Source: Sphingomonas yunnanensis
GTDB lineage: Bacteria; Pseudomonadota; Alphaproteobacteria; Sphingomonadales; Sphingomonadaceae
Assembly: GCF_019898765.1 (NCBI RefSeq)
Contig: NZ_JAIOKB010000001.1
Span: 434,001 to 498,000, forward strand
Reading direction: 5' to 3'
Length of the DNA: 64,000 nt
This document shows positions 22,138 through 32,432 of this stretch, piece after piece. Under the pieces are notes generated by a model. The model did no database searches. It was not told the DNA's origin and was given only the letters and a program-made list of their open reading frames with translations. How positions within the stretch are numbered: position 1 is the stretch's first letter; each line of letters starts with the position of its first letter. Made by a program: the position numbers and the translations under genes.

Positions 22138-22365
22138 ATGAGCGCCCGCGAGACCCTCGTCCGAGTCGCCGCCCAGCGCGGCGAGACGCTGGCGCAGCTG
22201 TCGCTCAAGGTAGGGCGCGGTCGAAGCTATCTATCGCGCTTCGTGGCGCGGGGGACGCCCCGGCGGCTCCCGGAGTTCGAGCGCCGTCACCTCGCGATCG
22301 TGCTCGACGTCGACGAGCGGCTGCTCGGTGCGCGCGACCCCTGGGCGCCGAGCGAGCCGGTGTGA
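22138..22365 (+). CDS. Small helix-turn-helix protein (XRE-like)
   Basis: 75-residue protein made of a single HTH region: ETLAQLSLKVGRGRSYLSRF (about 16-35) fits helix 2-turn-helix 3 of Xre/lambda-repressor proteins, followed by FERRHLAIVLDVDERLLGA, typical of this small sphingomonad group. It probably binds DNA. It is divergent from the zinc-ribbon-like gene with 73 bases between the starts, so it may regulate that pair; no operator could be identified. Confidence 0.65.
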   Translation: MSARETLVRVAAQRGETLAQLSLKVGRGRSYLSRFVARGTPRRLPEFERRHLAIVLDVDERLLGARDPWAPSEPV

Positions 22366-22603
22366 CCCACGGTCCCATCGTCCGGGAGCGACTCGCCGAG
22401 CAAGGATGCGGAGGCCGCTACGACCTCACGCGCTCGGCGGGTCGCAGGCCCACGCCGGCGAGTTCTCTCGCGAACCGGCGCGAACGCCGGCTGACGTCCG
22501 GGCGCCGCCGCGACCGACCGGGGCTGATCCCGATCTAGACACTTCGACCGGCGCCTTGCTGTGGATCGCGGATGGGTGGCGTACTCCTTGTTAGACCATT
22601 CCT

Positions 22604-22843
22604 ACGCCAAACTATCGTATAACCGTTCACGACGGTGGTGAGCCTGCAACAGGGGTCGAGCACCACGCGAACATTCACGCCGCCCGCCAGTCCGGGGCAC
22701 GTTCCGCGGTGGGCATCCTGCTCGACACCCGCAAGCTCGACGATCCCCTCACCGCGACGGTCACGGTGCGCGACGAGGCGAGCACGAGCGCCGGTGTCGT
22801 GCACGTTACCGTGGTCGTCTCGCACACGGTCGAGGGCGGCTGA
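22604..22843 (+). pseudogene. DUF6894-like small protein with ACG in place of the start codon
   Basis: The frame from 22604 to 22843 encodes about 79 residues with coherent composition: (ACG)PNYRITVHDGG, then ANIHAARQSGARSAVGILL and TATVTVRDEASTSAGVVHV. This resembles small DUF6894-type proteins, which usually start MPxYxFxxHDG. The position expected for ATG carries ACG, the frame has no ATG/GTG/TTG before the domain, and no good ribosome binding site is visible. So either ACG/ATT initiates, or the start was lost. The family match is from memory of its pattern, not a search. Confidence 0.45.
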
Positions 22844-22908
22844 GCGCGCGCCGGGATCCGGGGAGCGCCGTGCGCCGTTAGGATGGCTCGACCAGCGCGG
22901 AGCGGATC

Positions 22909-23184
22909 ATGAGCGTCGATGTGACGGCGAGCGAGGGCACGGCGCATCGAAAACCGTGGCGCGGCGTTGCGCCTTCCATGACCAGTCGTGACCCGCTCGA
23001 CCTGAACACAGCCACGGCTGACCAACTCGACGGCGTGCCTGGTCTCAGGGGGCATGGGTTCGAGATCGTGCGATACCGCGAGGAGCGGGGCCGGTTCACG
23101 GACCTGCGGCAGCTGGATGAAGTACCCGGACTCACGGGTAAGTCCGACGACAGCCGCGCGTCGTTGACGGTGGGAGGCAGTTGA
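22909..23184 (+). CDS. ComEA-like helix-hairpin-helix protein
   Basis: 91-residue protein whose main part is one HhH unit: DLNTATADQLDGVPGLRGHG (about 30-49) and IVRYREERGRFTDLRQLDEV then PGLTG. This is the ComEA/UvrC-type DNA-binding hairpin pair, but without a signal peptide or a second domain. The ATG at 22909 has GGAG nearby; the ATG at 22978 (MTSRDPLDLN) would give a 68-residue core and is equally plausible. It lies in the accessory stretch; its role is unknown. Confidence 0.6.
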   Translation: MSVDVTASEGTAHRKPWRGVAPSMTSRDPLDLNTATADQLDGVPGLRGHGFEIVRYREERGRFTDLRQLDEVPGLTGKSDDSRASLTVGGS

Positions 23185-23269
23185 TGATCGGAACGAATTG
23201 TCGGCGGTCGTCGCAGTGAGAAAAGCGCGGGATCCGCGTCCACGCGAGCCCAGGTCACCGCAGGAGGGA

Positions 23270-23638
23270 ATGGGCGCGGACACGCCGCCGCTCGTGACGC
23301 CTGACCTTCGCTATATCGTGGTGCGAGGGAGATTGTGGCGCCGCACCGACCCACGCCTCGCCGAGCCGACGCGCCGACGCTCCGCAGACGCCTTGATGGC
23401 GGCTCGGCGCGCGGTGGCCGCCGCGTTGCGGTCCGGCGATCAGGGCGGGCTCGGGACAGCGCGCGCGAGCGTTCAGGCCGCGAAAGTTGCTCTCGGCGAG
23501 CGGGGCCCAGTGTGGTGGGACGACGGCGCGCCCGACTATACCAGGCGCATGGCCCGAAACACCCCTTATGCCCCCTGGTATGAGGGTGCATCGCGGACTG
23601 TCGCTAACGCGTCCGATCACGCCGCGCCGTCTCATTGA
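23270..23638 (+). CDS. Conserved hypothetical protein
   Basis: 122-residue protein starting MGADTPPLVTPDLRYIVVRG. The middle is a helix rich in Ala/Arg (LMAARRAVAAALRSGD), and the end carries the striking conserved-looking block GPVWWDDGAPDYTRRMARN followed by TPYAPWY. I recall this block from alphaproteobacterial hypothetical proteins, but no function. AGGAGG at 23262-23267 fixes the ATG at 23270; the in-frame start at 23198 is less likely. Confidence 0.65.
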   Translation: MGADTPPLVTPDLRYIVVRGRLWRRTDPRLAEPTRRRSADALMAARRAVAAALRSGDQGGLGTARASVQAAKVALGERGPVWWDDGAPDYTRRMARNTPYAPWYEGASRTVANASDHAAPSH

Positions 23639-23802
23639 ACGCCTGGCATCGGCGCGAGACGATCGTGCGGATCGGTCCGTCGCTCTCGCGCTCGATGGTC
23701 GCGGCAGACTTGTTACAATGGACCGTCGCGACAGCGAACGCGGCTTCTCATAAGCCGCAGATCGCATGGAGTACTCTGCGGCGGCTTCTGCGTCAGGGGA
23801 AC

Positions 23803-24864
23803 TCATGTCAGACCTCGCTCTCGGATGACGACGGCACCGATCTGGGCCGAGCGAGGTCGAAGCCGTAACCCGGACGAACCCTGGGTAGAAATCCGTCTCG
23901 TCTCCGCGCAGGAGGTCGACGAGGTCATCCCGGCGCCCATCGCGATCTGGACGAGTTCCGCCAGCGTGCCGGCGTTCAGCCGGCTCATCACCTGGGCGCG
24001 ATGCAGCTCCACCGTCCGCGGGCTGATCCCGAGCCGCTGGCCGATCATCTCGTTGGTGTTACCGTCGACCAGGCAGCCCAGCACCTCGCGCTCGCGGGGA
24101 GTAAGCCGGCCCAGCCGCGCGCTCGCGGTCTCGTCGGCCCCGCTCGGGCGAGCGATGCCGCGTACCTCCTAGAGCGCTGCCTCGAGCCCGCTGCGGAATG
24201 CCGCCTCGTCGTCGAGGATCAGATAATCGTCGGCACCGGCCTTCATCGCCGCGAGCACGGCATCGCGGTCGGCATCGGGCGAGTCGAGCACGATCGTCGG
24301 CAGCGCGATCGACCGTGCCTTCAGCTCGCGCGGCACGGCCAGACACTCCTTCCGCGCATGGCGCAGGTCGACGAGCACGCAGCCCGGTGTCAGCACCGCG
24401 GCGAAGTCGAGGAACGTGGTGGCATTCTCGAAGGTGCGCGCGTGCAGACCGAGCGATCGCACGATCCCGCCGAGCTGGCGCGCATCGGCGGGGCGGCCCG
24501 AGACGATGTAGACGTGACGGACATCTCCCTGGGTCCAATCCTCGGTGATGCCGCCGATCTGGCGCACGCCGCCGGTCTCGTCGAGGATCGGGGAGCTGGT
24601 GTCGCGAAGCCAGCGCAGCGCTCCACCGCCCGGACGGATCAGCCGATACTCGAACTGGACGACCTCGCCCCGCGCCACGGTGGCGAGCGCATGCTCGACC
24701 TGTGCACGGTCGTCCGGATGGATGTCCTCCAGCCATTCTCGTATCAGGGTCTTGCCCTGGTCGAGCGGGATGCCCCAGATCCGCTCGAACGCGGCGCTGC
24801 GATAGGTGATCGTGCCGGGGAAGGGAGCAGAGTCGGAGGCTGCGCCGGCGTTACCTCGCCGCAT
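23803..24864 (-). pseudogene. PAS-receiver-LuxR regulator split by an in-frame amber codon
   Basis: Two ORFs in the same frame make one recognisable regulator. The upstream part (24864-24169) has a PAS fold (YRSAAFERIWGIP, WLEDIHPDDRAQVEHAL, YRLIRPGGGALRWLRDTSSP) and a receiver-like domain (VYIVSGRPADARQLGGIV, GCVLVDLRH). A TAG at 24171-24169 then interrupts it. The same frame continues with a LuxR/FixJ-type HTH (LTPREREVLGCLVDGNTNEM, ISPRTVELHRAQVMSRL). The PAS domain also appears to lack its N-terminal strand, so the start is probably lost. It is best read as a decaying FixJ-like regulator; amber readthrough or a sequencing error are alternatives. Confidence 0.75.
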
Positions 24865-24869
24865 CGACG

Positions 24870-25019
24870 ATGCTCACGAATCCCCATGTCGCGGTACGGG
24901 CCGACCGCGCCGATCGCTACGCCGCGGCGCTACTCGAATGGGAGCCCGCAGTGGATCGCGTCGCCGCGGCGCTCGGCTATGCGACGGACGAGATCGGCGG
25001 CGACCTTCCCGCACTATAG
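24870..25019 (+). CDS. Small hypothetical protein, tentative
   Basis: A 49-residue ORF (MLTNPHVAVRADRADRYAAA at the start) with helical, acidic composition and the end GYATDEIGGDLPAL. It begins immediately upstream of, and divergent from, the broken regulator gene. No ribosome binding site or family was seen. It is listed because its composition is protein-like and because nothing else explains the segment. Confidence 0.35.
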   Translation: MLTNPHVAVRADRADRYAAALLEWEPAVDRVAAALGYATDEIGGDLPAL

Positions 25020-25190
25020 CAGCCGACGGTGGCCGGACAGGTGAGAGGCTGCGCGGCGATGTCAGCCGCGAGGTTCGACGGTAGGGACGAAGCGACAGGC
25101 GGCGCGCGATGACGCCCGCCCATGCGAGACCTCACCCGGCGCCAACGGCGGCGACGGGAGCTCTGCATTGTGCGATATCGGCGACTATGG

Positions 25191-25267
25191 TGGTAGCGGA
25201 GGAGGGACTTGAACCCCCGACACGCGGATTATGATTCCGCTGCTCTAACCAGCTGAGCTACTCCGCC
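25191..25267 (-). tRNA. tRNA-Met (CAU), elongator type
   Basis: A 77-base cloverleaf on the minus strand with encoded 3' CCA (25191-25193). The acceptor arm is GGCGGAG/CTCCGCT, the D arm AGCTCAGCTGGTTAGAGC, the anticodon stem GCGGA/TCCGC around loop ATCATAA (anticodon CAT), and the T arm GGGGGTTCAAGTCCC. The sequence matches elongator tRNA-Met of alphaproteobacteria rather than tRNA-Ile(CAU). Its 3' end faces the accessory stretch at 20.5-25.2 kb. Confidence 0.96.
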
Positions 25268-25319
25268 CCAAGGGCATTCGCCGAAGCGAGGGCGCCTCAT
25301 ACCAGTGCGCGCGGTGCCG

Positions 25320-26657
25320 TCAAGCCGCAACCGGCACGCCGTACAGATCATGCTCGTCGGCGTCCTCGATCGCGACGCGGACGATATCGCCGGGGACAAG
25401 GTGGCCGGCGTCGCGCAGCTGCACCTCCCCGTCGATCTCGGGCGCGTCCGCCTGTGAGCGCGCGGTAGCACCGCCGCTCGCCGGGTCGACCGCGTCGACG
25501 ATCACCTCGAGCGTGCGCCCGATCTTGGCGGCGAGCTTGGCCGCCGAGATCGCCGCGGTCTTCTCCATGATGCGGGCGTAGCGCTCCTCCTTGACCGCCT
25601 CGGGTACCGGGTCGGGGAGGTCGTTCGCCGATGCCCCGGCGACGGACTCGAAGCGGAAGGCGCCGACGCGATCGAGCTGCGCCTCGTCGAGCCAGTCGAG
25701 CAGATACTGGAAATCGGCCTCGGTCTCGCCGGGAAAGCCGACCACGAAGGTCGAGCGGATCGCGATGTCGGGGCAGGTCTCGCGCCACCCACGGATGCGG
25801 CCGAGCACCTTGGCGTCGTTGGCAGGACGCTTCATGCGTCGCAGCACCGCGGGCGCGGCGTGCTGGAAGGGAATGTCGAGATAGGGCAGCACCAACCCCT
25901 CCGCCATCAGCGGGATCACCTGATCGACGTGCGGGTAGGGATAGACATAGTGGAGGCGAACCCAGGGCGCGATCTGGCCGAGCTCGCGCGCGAGATCGGT
26001 CATGTGCGGGCGCACCTCGCGGTCCTTCCAGCGCCGCGGCTGGTCACGGATGTCGATGCCGTAGGCGGACGTGTCCTGGCTGATCACCAGCAGCTCGCGC
26101 GTCCCCGCCGCTACGAGTTTCTCGGCCTCGCGCAGGATCGCGTCGGGGCGGCGGCTGACCAGGTCGCCGCGCAGTGAGGGAATGATGCAGAAGGAGCAGC
26201 GGTGATTGCAGCCCTCCGAGATCTTGAGATAGCTGTAGTGGCGCGGCGTCAGCTTGAGACCGGCGTCGGGGATCAGATCGACATAGGGGCTGATCGCGGC
26301 GGGCGCGGCGGCATGGACCGCCTCGACCACCTGCTCATATTCGTGCGCGCCGGTGATCGCGAGCACGTCGGGGAAGCGCTGGCGGATCGCCTCCGCCTCC
26401 TTGCCCATGCAGCCGGTGACGATCACGCGGCCATTCTCGGCGATCGCCTCGCCGATCGCCTCGAGGCTCTCCTCCTTGGCCGAGTCGAGGAAGCCGCACG
26501 TGTTGACCAGCACGACGTCGGCGCCGGCATAATCGGGCGACATCTGATAGCCGTCGGCGCGCAGCTGGGTCAGAATCCGCTCGGAATCGACCAGATTCTT
26601 CGGACAGCCGAGCGAGACCATGCCGACGCGCGGCGGGGAGGGGAGTAGAGTTGCCAT
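25320..26657 (-). CDS. rimO: Ribosomal protein S12 methylthiotransferase RimO
   Basis: Radical-SAM enzyme that adds a methylthio group to Asp of ribosomal protein S12. The 445 residues include the N-terminal MTTase cluster cysteines Cys18 (GCPKN), Cys54 (NTCGF) and Cys83 (GCMGK), the radical-[11 protein letters not shown] motif (Cys150, 154, 157) and a C-terminal TRAM domain. The ATG at 26657 gives [21 protein letters not shown]; the longer ORF upstream is not conserved-looking. It is divergent from anmK. Confidence 0.96.
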   Translation of the reverse strand: MATLLPSPPRVGMVSLGCPKNLVDSERILTQLRADGYQMSPDYAGADVVLVNTCGFLDSAKEESLEAIGEAIAENGRVIVTGCMGKEAEAIRQRFPDVLAITGAHEYEQVVEAVHAAAPAAISPYVDLIPDAGLKLTPRHYSYLKISEGCNHRCSFCIIPSLRGDLVSRRPDAILREAEKLVAAGTRELLVISQDTSAYGIDIRDQPRRWKDREVRPHMTDLARELGQIAPWVRLHYVYPYPHVDQVIPLMAEGLVLPYLDIPFQHAAPAVLRRMKRPANDAKVLGRIRGWRETCPDIAIRSTFVVGFPGETEADFQYLLDWLDEAQLDRVGAFRFESVAGASANDLPDPVPEAVKEERYARIMEKTAAISAAKLAAKIGRTLEVIVDAVDPASGGATARSQADAPEIDGEVQLRDAGHLVPGDIVRVAIEDADEHDLYGVPVAA

Positions 26658-26727
26658 GAGACGCCGCGCACATAATGCGCGACGGCCCGATTTGCCAGCA
26701 CCGCTGACGTGGCGATAGGAGCGCGCA

Positions 26728-27846
26728 GTGAACGGGCGGGAGACAGACAGGATGCTGGCGATCGGGCTGATGTCGGGCACCTCGCTCGACGGCATCGACG
26801 CGGCGCTGATCGAGACCGACGGCGAGCGCGCCGCGCGGCTGGTGGCGTTCCACGGCGAGCCCTATTCCGATCCGGCGCGCGCGCAGCTCGCCGCCGCGAC
26901 CCAGCTCGCGCTCGGCTTCCAGCGCCCGCGCGCGAGCCCGCCGATCGTCGCCGCCACCGAGCTGATCACGCGAACGCACACGCTGGCAGTGCAGAAACTA
27001 CTGCGCGACGCCGGGGTCACGGCGGGCGAGGTCGAGGTCATCGGCTTCCACGGGCAGACCGTCGCGCATCGCCCCGACCGCGGCTGGACCTGGCAGATCG
27101 GTGACGGCCAGACGCTCGCCGACGTCACCGGCATCGCCACGGTGGGGGACTTCCGCTCCGCCGACGTCGCCGCGGGCGGACAGGGCGCGCCGCTGCTGCC
27201 GGTCTATCACGCCGCGCGCGCCGCCGCGCTCGACGAGCCGGTCGCGGTGCTCAACCTCGGCGGCGTCGCCAACATCACCCTGGTGGTGGACGGTACCCCG
27301 CTCGCCGCGTTCGACACCGGTCCCGCCAACGGGCTGATCGACAGCTGGATGGAGCAGGAGGCGGGCGAACGCTTCGACCGCGACGGCGCCACCGCCGCGG
27401 CCGGGCGGGTCGACGAGAGCGTGCTCGGCGCGATGCTGGATCACCCCTTCTTCGACGCGTCCTATCCCAAGTCGCTCGACCGCAGCGATTTCACGATCCA
27501 GCCGGCGCGCGGGCTGAGCCTGGCGGACGGCGCGGCGACGCTGACCGCCTTCACCGCGGCGAGCGTCGCGGTGGCACTGCGGCTGCTGCCGCGCGCGCCG
27601 CGGCGGCTCTTGGTGGGCGGCGGCGGCCGACTCAACCCGACACTGATGCGGATGATCGCGGAACAGACCGGGCTGCCGGTCGAGCCCGTCGATGTGCTGG
27701 GATGGAACGGCGACTCGCTCGAGGCGGAGGGTTTCGCCTTCATGGCCGTGCGCACGCTGCACGGTCTGCCGATCAGCTTCCCCGGCACCACCGGCGCACC
27801 GCGCCCGCTGTGCGGTGGAACGGTGTTCCGCCCGCGACCGCGCTGA
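26728..27846 (+). CDS. anmK: Anhydro-N-acetylmuramic acid kinase
   Basis: Cytoplasmic kinase that converts 1,6-anhydro-MurNAc from peptidoglycan recycling to MurNAc-6-phosphate. The 372 residues carry the family motifs [11 protein letters not shown] near 14-24, [11 protein letters not shown] near 108-118, [10 protein letters not shown] and [13 protein letters not shown]. The GTG at 26728 has AGGAG six bases upstream, so I use it; the ATG at 26752 ([11 protein letters not shown]) is the shorter alternative. Confidence 0.95.
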   Translation: MNGRETDRMLAIGLMSGTSLDGIDAALIETDGERAARLVAFHGEPYSDPARAQLAAATQLALGFQRPRASPPIVAATELITRTHTLAVQKLLRDAGVTAGEVEVIGFHGQTVAHRPDRGWTWQIGDGQTLADVTGIATVGDFRSADVAAGGQGAPLLPVYHAARAAALDEPVAVLNLGGVANITLVVDGTPLAAFDTGPANGLIDSWMEQEAGERFDRDGATAAAGRVDESVLGAMLDHPFFDASYPKSLDRSDFTIQPARGLSLADGAATLTAFTAASVAVALRLLPRAPRRLLVGGGGRLNPTLMRMIAEQTGLPVEPVDVLGWNGDSLEAEGFAFMAVRTLHGLPISFPGTTGAPRPLCGGTVFRPRPR

Positions 27847-27849
27847 GCC

Positions 27850-28272
27850 TTAGCGCGTGACCGTCACCGTCGCCGGATGGTGCTTGTCGAGGTAGCGCTT
27901 GATCCGCTTCACGTTGCGCGTGTTCGAGCGATACATCAGGTCGGCCGCGTCGCCGATCAGCGGGACCGCGCCGAGCAGGGTGTCGAAGCCGATCCGGGCC
28001 GTCATGCCCAACAGCGCGGCGCGGCTCATCCCGAGATTGCGCGCTTCCCAGACAATCCACATGCCCATCGCCGCCGTGATGAGATCGCCGACCACCGGGA
28101 CCAGCCCGACGATCGCGTCGAGCCCGATGCGACGGTTGATACCCGGAATGACGAACAGGCCCTCGAGCAGCTGTTCCATCGCTTCGACGCGGCGGCGCAC
28201 CGAGGCGGGATCGCTCCCGGTCGGCAGCGAATCGAGCAGCGGCGCGGTGAGCGGGGTGGGGCGAGCGTTCAT
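27850..28272 (-). CDS. DUF4112 membrane protein
   Basis: 140-residue protein with the DUF4112 pattern: an amphipathic start (RRRVEAMEQLLEGLFVIPG), a hydrophobic stretch (IVGLVPVVGDLITAAMGMWI), then a second similar stretch (FDTLLGAVPLIGDAADLM) and a basic tail (NTRNVKRIKRYLDKHH). Function unknown. The ATG at 28272 lies five bases downstream of the peptide-binding protein stop, so it is probably the last gene of that unit. Convergent with anmK. Confidence 0.85.
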   Translation of the reverse strand: MNARPTPLTAPLLDSLPTGSDPASVRRRVEAMEQLLEGLFVIPGINRRIGLDAIVGLVPVVGDLITAAMGMWIVWEARNLGMSRAALLGMTARIGFDTLLGAVPLIGDAADLMYRSNTRNVKRIKRYLDKHHPATVTVTR

Positions 28273-28277
28273 GGAAC

Positions 28278-29735
28278 TTAGTTGGTGTCGGCGCGCAGCC
28301 GGTTCAACGGGTGCCAGGCGCGCGCGTTGGTCTGCCACTGGCGCAGCCGCAGCGCCACCAACGACCAGCGGAACGGCCGCGCGAGCGGGATGAACGCGAC
28401 GTCGTCGGTCAGCAGGCGGTCGGCGGTGGCACTCGCGCGCGCGCGCGCATCCAGCGTGTCGGCGAGCCGCGCCGCCTCGATCGCCCCGCGCGCCTCGTCC
28501 GAGCAGGCGACGCAGGACTCGCCGAGGTACCAGCGCGCGCTGTCATAAGGCGCGACCGCGTCGATCAGACGCAGGTCGGCGTCTGCCGCGTCGGCGGCGA
28601 CGCGGATCGGGCGCACCCCGATCGCGTAGAGGTCGCGCGCGAGCCGTGCCCACAGCAAGGTGCCACCCGCACCGCCCGGCAGCGCGAGCCGCAGCGTCGG
28701 TGCCGCGCCGCTGGCAAGCCGCCAACCGCTCACGCGCGCGCGCGCCGCCGTCTGACGCTGCTCGGGCAGGACGGTGCTCCACGCGGGATTAGCGGGAGGG
28801 GCGGCGGAGTCGAGTTGCTCGGGTAGCAGGGTCTCGCGCGTCGCCCAGTCGGTCGAGACGCTCGCCACCAGGTCGCTCCGGTCGAACGCCATGGCGACCG
28901 CGCCGCGGTTGGCGGCATCGGCGAGGAAGCCGTCGCGCCGCAGCACCGCCAGCCCGAACAGCCCCGCGGCCGGGTCGATCTTGACGTTGATCGGCGCTGG
29001 GTTGGCGGCGCGCAGCAGCGGCCAATCGGCGATCGTGCCGCCGGAGACGAGGTCGGACTGGCGCTCGACGAAGCGCAGGATCGCGGTAGCCGCGCGCTCG
29101 CCGCGAAGCAGCACGTTATCCTCGGGAGCGGGGCCCGGCTCCTCCGGGTCGCGATCGGGATCGAGCGCCGGGGTGAGCAGCAGCCCGCCCCCGCGGTCGC
29201 GACGCTGGCGGAACGGACCCGCGCCGCCCGCCGGCCGTGGCCGGTCGCGCACCAGCGCGAGTTCGGGCTGGGCGAACAACTTCAGCAGGTCGGGCCTGGG
29301 TCGCGCCAGCTCCACCTCGATCACCTCGGGGGTCATCTCGACGATCGACGACACCGCGGTGAGATAGGGAGCGAGCCGGTTGCCCGAGCGCGGGTTGATC
29401 TCGCGCCGCAGCAGCGCCACCATTTGCGCCGCACGTACCGGCGCGCCGTCGGGCCAGTGCGCGTCGCGCAGGCGAAAGATGTAGCTGCGCCCCTCGTCGG
29501 TGACGATCCAGCGCTCGGCCGCGCCGGCCTCGACCTGTCCCGCGGCGTCGAGCCGGACGAGGCCCTCGGCGAGCGAGTCGGTGAGCAACCGGTCGGGCTC
29601 GGTCAGGCGCGTGCGGTCGCGTCCAGCGAGCCGGGGGGCACCGCCGATGACGCTGACGACGACAGGCCCGACATCGGCGCGCCGCCCGCAGCTCGCCGTC
29701 GTGAACAGCAGCGCCGCCGCGCTCGCTCGCCCGAG
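28278..29735 (-). CDS. Peptide ABC-type substrate-binding lipoprotein, start unresolved
   Basis: Roughly 485-residue SBP_bac_5-like protein. The mature domain starts after a lipobox-like TTASC (Cys about 16 residues after the tRNA end) and contains the family blocks AERWIVTDEGRSYIFRLRDA, HWPDGAPVRAAQMVALLRRE and, near the end, DVAFIPLARPFRWSL. It would bind a peptide or similar ligand in the periplasm; no permease gene is adjacent. Between the 3' end of tRNA-Leu and the lipobox there is no ATG, GTG or TTG in frame. The only upstream ATG (29825) would run through the tRNA. Coordinates therefore begin at the first codon after the tRNA, and the true start is unknown. Confidence 0.75.
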   Translation of the reverse strand, partial: LGRASAAALLFTTASCGRRADVGPVVVSVIGGAPRLAGRDRTRLTEPDRLLTDSLAEGLVRLDAAGQVEAGAAERWIVTDEGRSYIFRLRDAHWPDGAPVRAAQMVALLRREINPRSGNRLAPYLTAVSSIVEMTPEVIEVELARPRPDLLKLFAQPELALVRDRPRPAGGAGPFRQRRDRGGGLLLTPALDPDRDPEEPGPAPEDNVLLRGERAATAILRFVERQSDLVSGGTIADWPLLRAANPAPINVKIDPAAGLFGLAVLRRDGFLADAANRGAVAMAFDRSDLVASVSTDWATRETLLPEQLDSAAPPANPAWSTVLPEQRQTAARARVSGWRLASGAAPTLRLALPGGAGGTLLWARLARDLYAIGVRPIRVAADAADADLRLIDAVAPYDSARWYLGESCVACSDEARGAIEAARLADTLDARARASATADRLLTDDVAFIPLARPFRWSLVALRLRQWQTNARAWHPLNRLRADTN

Positions 29736-29737
29736 GA

Positions 29738-29821
29738 TGGTGCGGACGGCGGGACTCGAACCCGCACGCCGATGGCAGAGGATTTTAAGTCCCCAGCGTC
29801 TACCGATTCCGCCACGTCCGC
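29738..29821 (-). tRNA. tRNA-Leu (UAA)
   Basis: An 84-base class II tRNA on the minus strand with encoded CCA (29738-29740). The acceptor is GCGGACG/CGTCCGC, the D arm includes GCGGAATCGGTAGACGC, the anticodon stem GGGGA/TCCTC holds loop CTTAAAA (anticodon TAA), a variable arm follows, and the T arm is GCGGGTTCGAGTCCCGC. It lies directly upstream of the substrate-binding protein gene. Confidence 0.95.
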
Positions 29822-29870
29822 CCATCGTCGCCCACGAAGCGGTTGCGACGGACCGCGTCAACCCGGCGCG

Positions 29871-30155
29871 TCACTCGCCGACGTTGAGGCGGACGCGCAT
29901 CTCCTTGCCTGGCTTGAAGAAGGGTACACGCTTGGCGTCGACCTCGACGGTCTCGCCGGTGCGCGGGTTGCGGCCGACTCGCGCGTCGCGCGCGCGCGTG
30001 GAGAAGGCGCCGAAGCCGCGCAGCTCGACCCGGCCGTCGCTCGCCAGCCGCGCGGTGATCTCGTCGAAGAAGGTGGCGACGATCGCCTCCACGTCGCGCT
30101 GCGCCAGCTCCGGATTCCCGGCGGCCAACTGCTGCACCAACTCAGAGCGTATCAT
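29871..30155 (-). CDS. ihfB: Integration host factor subunit beta
   Basis: DNA-bending nucleoid protein that pairs with IhfA. The 94 residues begin [20 protein letters not shown] and contain the HU/IHF signature [20 protein letters not shown] followed by GRNPRTGE and [13 protein letters not shown]. The ATG at 30155 is the family start; the ORF extends nine codons further. The order rpsA-ihfB is usual in proteobacteria, but a terminator-like hairpin lies between them here. Confidence 0.95.
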   Translation of the reverse strand: MIRSELVQQLAAGNPELAQRDVEAIVATFFDEITARLASDGRVELRGFGAFSTRARDARVGRNPRTGETVEVDAKRVPFFKPGKEMRVRLNVGE

Positions 30156-30284
30156 CCTGCGTCCACTTCCGGCGTATACCAATCGAGCCGGGCTGATACA
30201 GATAAGCCTCCATGCGCGATAGCACCGATCTGGTCGTTTTTAGCATTATGGGTCAGTGCCGGACGGTTGAGCGCTACCATCCCA

Positions 30285-30317
30285 CGAGAAAGGGGACCGG
30301 CCTCGCGGCCGATCCCC
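30285..30317 (-). terminator. Intrinsic terminator after rpsA
   Basis: On the minus strand, GGGGATCGGCC (30317-30307), loop GCGA and GGCCGGTCCCC (30302-30292) form an 11-base stem with one mismatch or wobble. It is followed by TTTCTC (30291-30286). It lies about 30 bases past the rpsA stop and upstream of ihfB, so rpsA transcription probably ends here at least partly. Confidence 0.75.
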
Positions 30318-30348
30318 TCGCACGTCACCTCGCGGTGCCGGACATGGC

Positions 30349-32055
<1,707 letters not shown>

Positions 32056-32334
32056 AAAATTGTTCGTCCTAGTCGTGTTTCCGGCCAAGCGGTTGTGTCC
32101 GCTGGTCTTGGCCATCACCGTCGCGGCGGCCGCATGCCGCGCGCGACATCCGCGTCGGCACGAGGTGCGAGGAGACGCCGCCCATAAGCGAAAAGGCGCG
32201 AGAGGACGTGCCTGTCGCGCCATGCCTCCGCGAGCCCCAGCCCACCGGACCTCTGTCATATAGCGGATTATGGAGGGCGCGACAAGCGGCGGGCCGCGCG
32301 CTGCCCTTCGCTGGTGCTGACGCCTTTTCAGCTG

Positions 32335-32432
32335 GCGTCATCCTGGACTCGTTTCGGTGTCCATCAACCCGACAGCGCCTCACCGCGCGAGTGCGCGGGA
32401 CGGGTGATCCTGAAACGAGTTCTGGATGACGG
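32335..32432. repeat. 98-base intergenic palindrome, copy 2 (diverged)
   Basis: Same length and layout as the other copies: a left arm beginning GCGTCATCCTGGACTCGTTT and a right arm ending AAACGAGTTCTGGATGACGG. The inner parts of the arms are mutated (CGGTGTCCATC against GATCC), so pairing is weaker. It lies upstream of rpsA and behind the transporter gene. Confidence 0.75.

Noticed and set aside
22371..22538. Possible small Arg-rich ORF after the HTH gene
   Set aside because: Composition matches random GC-rich sequence, with many Arg and Pro, and no motif or start signal.
23580..23753. 57-residue ORF after the WWDDGAPD gene (and an overlapping TTG ORF at 23635)
   Set aside because: Both overlap the end of the previous gene or have no ribosome binding site, and no conserved pattern was seen.
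25020..25190. Possible attachment site between the accessory stretch and tRNA-Met
   Set aside because: No direct repeat of the tRNA 3' end was found on the left side of the stretch, and no integrase exists in the window.
28278..29861. Extension of the substrate-binding protein through the tRNA-Leu from an ATG at 29825
   Set aside because: The added residues are translation of the tRNA itself. A protein coding region that includes a functional tRNA is very unlikely.
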